Assembly: GCA_023955225.1 (NCBI GenBank)
Contig: JAGSGJ010000020.1
Location: forward strand, 1 to 38,029
DNA length: 38,029 nucleotides
Source of the DNA: Sulfurovum sp.
GTDB lineage: Bacteria; Campylobacterota; Campylobacteria; Campylobacterales; Sulfurovaceae
Direction of reading: 5' to 3'
This document shows positions 8,755-16,560 of this stretch, piece by piece. Made by a program: the position numbers and the translations under genes. The notes under the pieces were generated by a model. The model did no database searches and was not told the origin of the DNA. It worked only from the letters and a program-made list of their open reading frames with translations. Numbering within the stretch: position 1 is the first letter of the stretch; each line of letters begins with the position of its first letter.

Positions 8755-9890
8755 ACAGTACCTCCAAACTCTGGACAATTATCAATAATATCTTTTAACT
8801 CGTTATAATCCATTTTATGCGCTTTAGCTACAGCTTCTTCTGTTACAAACCCGCCTGCAATATTCACTCCGCTATAAATAGCAGCATCTTGTAGGCTGGC
8901 ATTCTTCCATCCCCTATCTGCGATCCTCTTTACGTAAGGTATCGTTGCATTTGTCAATGCATATGTTGCAGTTACAGGATAGTCTCCAGGAATGTTGGCA
9001 ACACAATAGTGTATCACACCATCCACTTCAAATACAGGTTCATCATGGGTTGTGGGTTTGGAAGTCTCTATACATCCTCCCTGATCGATAGCAACGTCTA
9101 CCAAAACCGTTCCTTTTTTACAAAGAGAAAGCATCTCCCTTGTGATCAAGTGTGGTGCTTTTTCACCTGTAATATAAACTGCCCCTATAACGATATCAAC
9201 TGTAGGTAAGATCATTTCCATATTGTAAGCGTTGGAGTAGAGTGTTGAAACATTTGACGGCAGCGTATCTTCAAGTGCACTCATAGTACTTTGATTTCTT
9301 CCCATTATGATGACATCAGCGCCCATTCCAGATGCAACTTTAGCTGCATTCTTAGCTACTGTTCCACTTCCTATGATCAATACTTTAGCTGGCAACACAC
9401 CACTTGAACCGCCTATCAACACACCTCTTCCATTGTTATGCGCGGAGAGGAAATAGCCTGCAACCATCGGTGCAACTTTACCCGCTATTTGGCTCATAGG
9501 TTCAAGTAGAGGTAGTCTTCCTCCCTCTTGTAACGTTTCATAAGCTATCGCTGTCACTTCTTTTTCTTTAAGTATCTCAGTCAGTTCTCTGAGAGGAGCA
9601 AGATGAAGGTAGGTAAAAAGTATTTGCCCCGGTTTTAAAAGATCATACTCCTGTGGTTGAGGCTCTTTAACTTTTAAGATCATTTCACAGGTGTTAAATA
9701 TCTCTTTGGGACCTTGAAGGATTGTTGCACCGGCTTCCATATAGTCATCATTAGAAAACCCGCTTTTTTCTCCGGCATCTTTTTCTATATAGACTTTATG
9801 TCCACCTTGAACAAGTACTCTAACACCAGAGGGAATAATACTAATCCTATATTCCTTACTTTTTATCTCTTTTGGAATACCGATTTTCAT
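8751..9890 (-). CDS. ald: Alanine dehydrogenase
   Basis: NAD-dependent interconversion of L-alanine with pyruvate and ammonia. The 379 residues match the family length. Substrate residues expected from known structures are present: R15, K75 (in LKVKEP) and H96 (TYLHLAP). The Rossmann motif is GSGTVAKNAAK (glycines 174/176). DVAIDQGGCIETS and HYCVANIPG are further family signatures. It heads the cluster, and its stop overlaps the Lon-like start by 4 bases. The pairing may be only operonic convenience. Confidence 0.94.
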   Translation of the reverse strand: MKIGIPKEIKSKEYRISIIPSGVRVLVQGGHKVYIEKDAGEKSGFSNDDYMEAGATILQGPKEIFNTCEMILKVKEPQPQEYDLLKPGQILFTYLHLAPLRELTEILKEKEVTAIAYETLQEGGRLPLLEPMSQIAGKVAPMVAGYFLSAHNNGRGVLIGGSSGVLPAKVLIIGSGTVAKNAAKVASGMGADVIIMGRNQSTMSALEDTLPSNVSTLYSNAYNMEMILPTVDIVIGAVYITGEKAPHLITREMLSLCKKGTVLVDVAIDQGGCIETSKPTTHDEPVFEVDGVIHYCVANIPGDYPVTATYALTNATIPYVKRIADRGWKNASLQDAAIYSGVNIAGGFVTEEAVAKAHKMDYNELKDIIDNCPEFGGTV

Positions 9891-9987
9891 TTGAAAATAT
9901 CCTTTTAGTTATGTAAATCCCCATAAAATTTTCTCATACTCAAGACTCTCCCATAGAAGAGAAATCATAGTTTTATGATACTATTCT

Positions 9988-10332
9988 TTAATCCTCTAGT
10001 CCAACTTTAGTTCTTGCTATAGGATTCACTCTTAATCGTTCAACAGGTATCAGTTTGGCACTTTTTTCGCATATACCGAATGTTCCATTTTTTATTTTAC
10101 CTAGTGCATGAATAGTCTCTTTAAGTTCATGTTCCTGCTGATGTAAAATAGTATTATCTTGGTCGCTAAGACTGTGAAAAGATGCAAGATCTTCCATGTC
10201 ATTGATCCCATCATCACTACCTACACTGTCTAGCTCTGATCGAAGCTGTTCTATGTTGTCTTCAATATGAACTAATTTCTCTTTTAGTATCTTTTCAAAT
10301 TCATTAAAATCCAAGTCATCTCTTTTTTTCAT
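9988..10332 (-). CDS. DksA/TraR-like protein lacking the zinc-finger cysteines
   Basis: A 114-residue protein with a coiled-coil N-terminal half and a DksA-type C-terminal segment. The coiled-coil tip motif DxxDxA, which inserts into the RNA polymerase secondary channel in DksA, is intact (D45, D48, A50). The zinc finger is not: in FGICEKSAKLIPVERL only C88 remains where the family has four cysteines, and the chain ends soon after. It may be a cysteine-poor DksA paralogue that still binds polymerase, possibly for stress transcription, given the UspA gene next to it. This is family inference. Confidence 0.75.
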   Translation of the reverse strand: MKKRDDLDFNEFEKILKEKLVHIEDNIEQLRSELDSVGSDDGINDMEDLASFHSLSDQDNTILHQQEHELKETIHALGKIKNGTFGICEKSAKLIPVERLRVNPIARTKVGLED

Positions 10333-10378
10333 GATTCATTCCTTTTTTTACTTAATCTAACACTTTGCTAAAATCAAT

Positions 10379-11242
10379 CTACGGCACATATACTAGGACA
10401 TCACTAGATGTCTCTCTGAAAATATAAGTGGCCACACTTCCCAATAATGCATTAAATCCTGCAGTGCCTCGAGAACCCACAACTACAAGATCATATGAAC
10501 CCTCTTTAATATAGTTGATCAGTGCTTCTTTCGTATAGAATTCTCCGTCAATTACTTCACCTTTTTTGACAGAAACATCTTTCATAAACTCTTTTAAATC
10601 TTTTTTGGCACAAGACTTTGCAACATCATTATACTGTGAAAGGTCACGCCCTACTACAGCGTAAGGGCCTTCCATATAAATCGTTTCAAAGGCATTAACT
10701 ATATTTATTTTTGATGTTGGAAAGATATTCTTAGCAAATAGAACACTCTGTTTTGATTGCATTCCAAAGTCTGTTGGTGCTATGATATTTTTATAGAGAC
10801 CTTTTACATTGTTGTTAACGATCAACACGGGTAAATGACTTTGATGTGTTACTTTTTGTGCAGTAGTGCCTACAAAACCTTTTCTACCTTTTGACCTGCT
10901 ATGTTTACCTATAACAATCATATCTGCATGATTGAGTTTTGCTTCATAAAGCAGGATATCAGCTGCATTACCTTCTTTTACAAAGATAAAACAAGATACT
11001 TTAGAATCTTTATTTAATGCTTTTATCTTTTTTTCTATTTTTTTTGTAATACCCTCTTTATCAATACCTATCTCTTTAGAACCAAAATAACTTGGCACAG
11101 CAAACCAAGGTGTACGTACTGCATGAACGACAAACAGATCAGCTTTATGCTCATTGGCTAACACTAATGCTCTTTTTAAAACATCATTTGATTTTTCAAA
11201 AACGTCTAACCCTACAACAATTCTTTTTAGCTTCTTCATCAT
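10379..11242 (-). CDS. Tandem-domain universal stress protein (UspA family)
   Basis: A 287-residue protein with two Usp domains, roughly residues 1-143 and 145-287. Each starts with a beta strand (RIVVGLD and NIIAPTDFG) and ends with the ATP-binding-type glycine loop. The second copy is the clearer one (GSRGTAGFNALLGSV), followed by DVLVYVP. The first loop, GKHSRSKGRKGFVGTT, is basic. The chain probably binds ATP or AMP in the cytoplasm, but no enzymatic role is visible. AGGTAGG precedes two adjacent ATGs. It is transcribed away from the cation ATPase gene and upstream of the DksA-like gene. Confidence 0.88.
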   Translation of the reverse strand: MMKKLKRIVVGLDVFEKSNDVLKRALVLANEHKADLFVVHAVRTPWFAVPSYFGSKEIGIDKEGITKKIEKKIKALNKDSKVSCFIFVKEGNAADILLYEAKLNHADMIVIGKHSRSKGRKGFVGTTAQKVTHQSHLPVLIVNNNVKGLYKNIIAPTDFGMQSKQSVLFAKNIFPTSKINIVNAFETIYMEGPYAVVGRDLSQYNDVAKSCAKKDLKEFMKDVSVKKGEVIDGEFYTKEALINYIKEGSYDLVVVGSRGTAGFNALLGSVATYIFRETSSDVLVYVP

Positions 11243-11388
11243 CTACCTACCTTTTTTTAATTTTAGATTCTTTACTTACTATATATTTATATTCTACTAT
11301 TAAAAAACTTAATAGTATAACTCTTATCTATTAATGAAAATGTCAAAATAAAGAGAGTAGAATATATCACTAATGGTATAAAAAGAGG

Positions 11389-13989
11389 TTGAGTATTAAT
11401 TTTCATGCAAAAAATATTGAACAGACATTCTCAATTTTAAATACAAACACTTCAGGTTTAACAAGTGATGAAGTCACCAGACGACAAGAGATGCATGGAC
11501 TGAACATCCTTCCTTCAGAACCCGAGATGACACTTTTTGCACACTTTATACAACAGTTTAAAAGTCCGATCATCTATGTCTTACTCATAGCAACATTGAT
11601 GGCACTCATCATTAAAGAGTATACAGATGCGGGTTTTATACTGCTTGTTTTACTGCTTAATGCAGTGATAGGAACATATCAAGAGTATTCAGCCTCTAAA
11701 AAAGCAAAACTTCTTCAAAACCTTATCAAAACAAATGCCATGGTCCTACGAGATGGTAACATACAAGAAGTGGATAGCCGATATATCGTTACAGGGGATG
11801 TATTGATCTTTGAACCTGGTACGAAAGTGGCAGCTGATGTCAGGATGACTGAAACCAAAAACTTTATGGTGGATGAATCATTACTCACAGGTGAATCTGT
11901 TGATGTCAACAAGGATGCACTTTTTTTAAGTGATAACTCTGATCTTTTGCTTCCAGAGAGAAAGAACATGCTCTTTGCTGGTACATATATTTCCAGTGGT
12001 AGAGGCTTGGGTGTTGTCTCTGCTATAGGAAAAGACACAGAAGCGGGAAAGATCGCACAGTTGATTAGTAAAAAAAGTAAAGCCAAGATACCTTTGGTTG
12101 AAAAAATGGAGAAACTTACTTTTACTATCTCTATTGTTATTGCAGTGATGGTTATTCTACTTTTTACGATAGGTTTTCTCAAAGGAATGGAGTTTTACGT
12201 ACTCTTCATTTTTTCTGTAGCACTTGCTGTCTCCACTATACCTGAAGGTCTTCCTGTTGCCATTACTGTTGCTTTGACATCCGCTTCTTTAGCCATGTCC
12301 AAGAAAAATGTCATTATACGAAAATTGGCAGCAATTGAAGGACTAGGATCATGTACCCTTATAGCCAGTGATAAAACAGGAACACTGACCCAAAACAGAC
12401 TTAGTGTAGAATACTTTATATCACCAACTCAGGTCTATGATACCAATACACTCAATGAAGCCCATGACAAAGTCTTTCTGGCTTCCATTCTGTGTAATGA
12501 GATGCATTACGAAGAATCAAAAGAAGGCGGGGTTGATTTTTTTGGAGACCAGGTAGATATAGCATTGGCACAGTTTGCTGAAAATGCAGATGAATCTTAT
12601 CTGACTAATTCAAAATTTTACAGAAAAATTGATGAGATACCTTATGAACCTGTCAATAGATTTTCTGCAGTGATGATGGAACTGGATGACAGGATCTATC
12701 AGTTTAGTAAAGGCTCTCCGGAAACCGTATTGGCACATTGCAATGTCACAGAAGATGAAAAAAAAGTTATCTTGGAAAGTGTTGATGAGTGGGCCCTTAA
12801 AGGCTACCGAACTATTGCACTTGCCCATAAAGAGTCTATAGATGAATCGACTATTAATCTTAAGAACTTTACTTATCTTGGTTTTGTAGCCATTATAGAT
12901 CCGGTAAGAGAAGAGAGTCCTGATGCCATAAGAAAAGCACAAGATGCCGGTATTAAAGTAGTGATGATCACTGGAGATCATCCCAACACTGCACTTTCCA
13001 TTTCACAAGAGCTTGGCATTGCATCTTCTGTTGAAGAAGTGATGAGTGAGAAAGAGTTGCTATCATGGGAAGAGAGTGGAGCTAAAGCAGAAGAGTTGAA
13101 AGGTAAAACCGTCTTTTCACGCGTGACACCATCACAAAAGATGAAGATTGTTATAGCGTATCAAGCACTGGGGCATTATGTCGCAGTAACAGGAGATGGG
13201 GTAAATGATGCCCCTGCTCTTAGACATGCAAACATCGGTGTGGCTATGGGTAAGAGTGGTACAGATATCGCCAAAGCATCCAGTGATCTCATTTTAGCCG
13301 ATGACAATTTTGCTTCCATAGTCAATGGTATCGAAGAAGGAAGACGGGCACATGACAACATCAGAAAAGTGATCTACTTACTAATATCCACCGGTTTTGC
13401 TGAGTTGGTCTTAGTAATGCTTTCTTTTATCACAGGGATGCCTTTACCTCTACTTCCTGTGCAACTTCTCTGGCTTAATCTTGTAACAAACGGTATACAA
13501 GATGTCATGTTAGGCTTAGAATCTGCAGAACCGGGACTTTTAAAAAGAAACCCGCGATCTCCAAAAGAACCTATCTTCAACAAACTAATGATTAGACGTA
13601 TCATGGTAGGTGGTCTCTATATCGGTGTTGTTTCTTTTGTCCTCTTTTATATTTTAATGCAAGGTGGAGAGAGTGTGGAGAGTGCAAGAAATATAGTACT
13701 GCTTCTTATGGTACTCTTTGAAAATGTACATGTCTTCAACTCGAGAACTGAATATAATTACTTACATAAGATTTCATATAAAAATAGTATTGCACTTATC
13801 TATTTAGTCATTTTTACACAGCTTTTACATATCGCATGTATGCATATTCCTTTTATGCAAAACATACTTTCTATGCAACCTGTCTCTTTTGATATCTGGG
13901 TGGAACTTGCGATGATCGCCATTGGTTTGGTTGTTGTAATGGAGGCAGATAAATGGTTGACATTCAGAAGACTAAAAAGTAGTATATAA
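11389..13989 (+). CDS. P-type (type II) cation-transporting ATPase
   Basis: An 866-residue pump with all catalytic motifs: the TGES loop (167-170), PEGL in M4 (285-288), the phosphorylation site SDKTGTLT with D328, MITGDH, and GDGVNDAPAL. About ten membrane helices are expected. The M6 ion-binding segment reads NLVTNGIQD: N697 and T700 match SERCA N796 and T799, but the position of SERCA D800 is N701, with D705 one turn further. Ca2+ is therefore likely but not certain, and Na+, Mn2+ or K+ are alternatives. No ATG fits. The frame opens at a TTG directly abutting AGAGG, or possibly at the ATT codon at 11395, which has better spacing. Confidence 0.9.
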   Translation: MSINFHAKNIEQTFSILNTNTSGLTSDEVTRRQEMHGLNILPSEPEMTLFAHFIQQFKSPIIYVLLIATLMALIIKEYTDAGFILLVLLLNAVIGTYQEYSASKKAKLLQNLIKTNAMVLRDGNIQEVDSRYIVTGDVLIFEPGTKVAADVRMTETKNFMVDESLLTGESVDVNKDALFLSDNSDLLLPERKNMLFAGTYISSGRGLGVVSAIGKDTEAGKIAQLISKKSKAKIPLVEKMEKLTFTISIVIAVMVILLFTIGFLKGMEFYVLFIFSVALAVSTIPEGLPVAITVALTSASLAMSKKNVIIRKLAAIEGLGSCTLIASDKTGTLTQNRLSVEYFISPTQVYDTNTLNEAHDKVFLASILCNEMHYEESKEGGVDFFGDQVDIALAQFAENADESYLTNSKFYRKIDEIPYEPVNRFSAVMMELDDRIYQFSKGSPETVLAHCNVTEDEKKVILESVDEWALKGYRTIALAHKESIDESTINLKNFTYLGFVAIIDPVREESPDAIRKAQDAGIKVVMITGDHPNTALSISQELGIASSVEEVMSEKELLSWEESGAKAEELKGKTVFSRVTPSQKMKIVIAYQALGHYVAVTGDGVNDAPALRHANIGVAMGKSGTDIAKASSDLILADDNFASIVNGIEEGRRAHDNIRKVIYLLISTGFAELVLVMLSFITGMPLPLLPVQLLWLNLVTNGIQDVMLGLESAEPGLLKRNPRSPKEPIFNKLMIRRIMVGGLYIGVVSFVLFYILMQGGESVESARNIVLLLMVLFENVHVFNSRTEYNYLHKISYKNSIALIYLVIFTQLLHIACMHIPFMQNILSMQPVSFDIWVELAMIAIGLVVVMEADKWLTFRRLKSSI

Positions 13990-14053
13990 TACAGAATGAT
14001 ATTTTGTTTTCAACACGATGAAAGGATCAGAGTTAATGAAGCGAGGTGATAGT

Positions 14054-16468
14054 ATGAGAATCGTAATTGTAGGCGGTGGAATAGCTGCGGCATATTTAGC
14101 TAACAATATTAGAAAAATTTCACCCAAAACCCAAGTAATGATCGTATCGGAAGAATCTTTTTCTCCCTACGACAGAATACATCTTTGTTCTCTAGTCGAT
14201 AAAAGTGCCACAATTAATGACATTTCACTACCCGTTGACCCCTTAGTTACTATAGTCCTGAACGAAAAAATCACATCTATTGATAGAAAATCTAAAAGAA
14301 TATTTTCTGAACATTCCGTTTTTAGCTATGATAAACTCATCATTGCCACAGGCTCCACTCCTCAAACACTTTTTAACATTAGCCAACTTAAAAATGCTTC
14401 CGTTTTTAGAAATGCCGAGGATTGCAAAAAAATCAGCGAAGGGATGACAGGTAGAGAGGTGGTTCTTGTAGGTACCGGCCCCGTAGGCCTTGAACTCATG
14501 GAAGCGCTAAACAAGATGCAAAGCGTCAAGCATATCACGCTATTGGTGCGTGGAAATTCTCTCTATGACAAAACATTATCTCCTCAGGCAAAACAAGAGA
14601 TAGAGTCTTGTTATCTTAAAGATGGAAAGATAAGCATATCCTATGAAGATGAGATTGTTGACAAGCAAATTGAAAATGGTGAAATTACCCTTTTAAAAAC
14701 AAAAAAACTGACGATTAAAAATCCATTTTTAATTTTTGGCATAGGCATTAAACCCAATATAGATTTTGCAAGGGATAGTCTTGATTGCGACAAGGGGTTA
14801 CTTACAAACAATAGAATGCAAACAGAAGATGAAGACATTTATGCAGTAGGTGAAGCGGCACAGATTAAAGAGTTAAACTTCGTAGCAGGAAATGTCAAAG
14901 CGTGTACACTTCAAGCAGATGTAGCCATTTCAAACATACTCGAACTAGACCCTAAAACTTTCCAACTTGAAGTCATGATAGATATGCTTAAAGTGGACGA
15001 ATATGAGCTAATAGACATTAGGTCTCCCCTCTATTCATCTGATTTTGAAAAAATCCTGATTACTTCTGAAAAAGATCACCGCATAGATGAATATTTTATA
15101 AAAGATGACAAACTCACACGCTTCATCGGGATCAACACCAATGAAGACATAGGATATTTAGAATCTATCATACAAAACGATCAAACTATTGACCCTTCAT
15201 ATTTGTATCAAAACAGACAGACAGGAAAGAGGGGTAGACTCATCTGTAGCTGTGAACATGTTTATGATCAAGATATAGTCAATACCGTTGTCGCAAATGG
15301 TGTCGGAAGCTTTCTGGAATATGGACAGTTTTCTCAGGCAGGGCGCGTATGTGGGAAATGTAAGAAATCGGTTGAAGCTCTTATAATGAATTCTCAACAT
15401 TTAATTGACACCAATCTAGTCAGAAAGAGTCCTGAAGAGTTGGCAAGAGAAGAAGAGATTGCTTTGGTTCAAAAACGTATAGAAAAATTTAACCGTTTGC
15501 ATCCACGCAATCAACTTGACAGTGAACAACTCTCTGCCTCTTTGGATGCCTTTGATATTAGTGCCAAGGAAGTCAACAGCTGGGTATCTATGGTCACAGC
15601 AACCATGCATCTTCACCCAGAATATGAAGGCGTGATCAAAGATGGCATAAACAATTTAAATAAAGTACCAATAATCTGGCTTGAATTAGCAGACTGCTCT
15701 GGGAACTCTGAAGCATTTATCAAATCATCACATCCTGGCATTGAAGATTTAATCTTTGACTATATATCACTTGATTATCATGAACTTTTAATGTCTGCAA
15801 GTGGTGATCAAAGTGAAAGTGTTTTGGAAAATATTATCAAAACACAAAAAGGTGCCTATGTTCTCATCGTGGAAGGGGCTATCCCTATGGCTATGGAAGG
15901 CAAATACCTTCGTATCGGACCCAAAGGTGAAACAGGACTTGCACTGCTTCAAAAATGTGCAAAAGATGCTGCGCTGATACTTTCAGTTGGTAGCTGTGCA
16001 TTTGATGGAGGTGTGGTTGCTGCTGCTCCAAATCCAACAGGTGCCGTAGGTGTATCTGAAGCATTGGGAAGAAATGATATTGTTAACCTTCCTGGCTGCC
16101 CGGCCAATCCTGTTAACATTGTAGGCACGTTACTTTCTTATTTGATGTTTGAAGAGTTGCCTGCGCTAGATCAGTTCAATCGTCCCTTATGGGCATATGG
16201 TGAGAGAATACATGACAATTGTGAAAGAAGGGGACATTTTGAACTAGGTGAGTTCGTTAAGGAGTGGGGAGATGAAGGCGCAAAAAAAGGCTGGTGTCTT
16301 TTTGAAATGGGATGTAAAGGTCCCTACACTCATGCAAACTGCCCTACTATGAAATTTAACCAGGGGACAAGTTGGCCGGTACAGGGAGGTCACGGATGTA
16401 TGGGGTGTGTAGAGAAGGGATTCTTTGACAAATATGCCAATGAACGAAAATTAAAGGAAGAAAAGTGA
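14054..16468 (+). CDS. Fusion: FAD/NAD(P) reductase + BFD [2Fe-2S] + [NiFe] hydrogenase small subunit
   Basis: An 804-residue three-part protein. Residues 1-380 form a NirB-like pyridine-nucleotide reductase with an FAD motif (VIVGGGIAAA), an NAD(P) motif (VGTGPVG, about 139-145) and IYAVGEAA. Residues 396-440 form a BFD-like [2Fe-2S] domain with C398, C400, C433 and C436. After a charged helical linker, residues from about 540 form a hydrogenase small subunit. Proximal-cluster positions are C548, N551 (CSGN, the cyanobacterial HupS-like form), C648 and C682. Distal: H720, C723, C748 and C754. Medial: C763, C782 and C785. There is no Tat signal, so it should be cytoplasmic. GAGGTGA lies before this ATG; in-frame ATGs at 14018 and 14036 are alternatives. 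It probably passes H2 electrons to NAD(P) or another acceptor through the FAD module. Confidence 0.9.
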   Translation: MRIVIVGGGIAAAYLANNIRKISPKTQVMIVSEESFSPYDRIHLCSLVDKSATINDISLPVDPLVTIVLNEKITSIDRKSKRIFSEHSVFSYDKLIIATGSTPQTLFNISQLKNASVFRNAEDCKKISEGMTGREVVLVGTGPVGLELMEALNKMQSVKHITLLVRGNSLYDKTLSPQAKQEIESCYLKDGKISISYEDEIVDKQIENGEITLLKTKKLTIKNPFLIFGIGIKPNIDFARDSLDCDKGLLTNNRMQTEDEDIYAVGEAAQIKELNFVAGNVKACTLQADVAISNILELDPKTFQLEVMIDMLKVDEYELIDIRSPLYSSDFEKILITSEKDHRIDEYFIKDDKLTRFIGINTNEDIGYLESIIQNDQTIDPSYLYQNRQTGKRGRLICSCEHVYDQDIVNTVVANGVGSFLEYGQFSQAGRVCGKCKKSVEALIMNSQHLIDTNLVRKSPEELAREEEIALVQKRIEKFNRLHPRNQLDSEQLSASLDAFDISAKEVNSWVSMVTATMHLHPEYEGVIKDGINNLNKVPIIWLELADCSGNSEAFIKSSHPGIEDLIFDYISLDYHELLMSASGDQSESVLENIIKTQKGAYVLIVEGAIPMAMEGKYLRIGPKGETGLALLQKCAKDAALILSVGSCAFDGGVVAAAPNPTGAVGVSEALGRNDIVNLPGCPANPVNIVGTLLSYLMFEELPALDQFNRPLWAYGERIHDNCERRGHFELGEFVKEWGDEGAKKGWCLFEMGCKGPYTHANCPTMKFNQGTSWPVQGGHGCMGCVEKGFFDKYANERKLKEEK

Positions 16469-16560
16469 CAAAAATTACAAGCGTAAAAACGCAGTGCAAT
16501 AAATCACTAAATGATTTATGTGAAATTCAGTACCGTGGGGCACTAAATGCCAAATCTTAA
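16465..16560 (+). CDS. Candidate 31-codon ORF in the hydrogenase spacer
   Basis: A GTG at 16465 overlaps the TGA of the fusion gene and has AAGGAAG 5 bases upstream. The frame stays open for 31 codons and stops at 16558-16560, 14 bases inside the large-subunit gene. The peptide would contain two cysteines and no recognisable domain. It would explain the otherwise unusual 78-base spacer and could couple translation of the two subunits. By chance alone an open frame this long is plausible in AT-rich DNA, so it stays a candidate. Confidence 0.3.
   Translation: MTKITSVKTQCNKSLNDLCEIQYRGALNAKS
16499..16519 (+). other. Hairpin in the small-/large-subunit spacer
   Basis: A perfect 8-bp stem (16499-16506 with 16512-16519) and loop CTAAA, preceded by a GCGT/ACGC mini-hairpin near 16481-16491. 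There is no U-tract, so it is not a terminator. It might affect mRNA processing or subunit stoichiometry. Confidence 0.4.

Noticed and set aside
12610..12981. 123-codon frame antisense to the cation ATPase
   Set aside because: Shadow of a well-supported gene; no ribosome-binding site or family motif.
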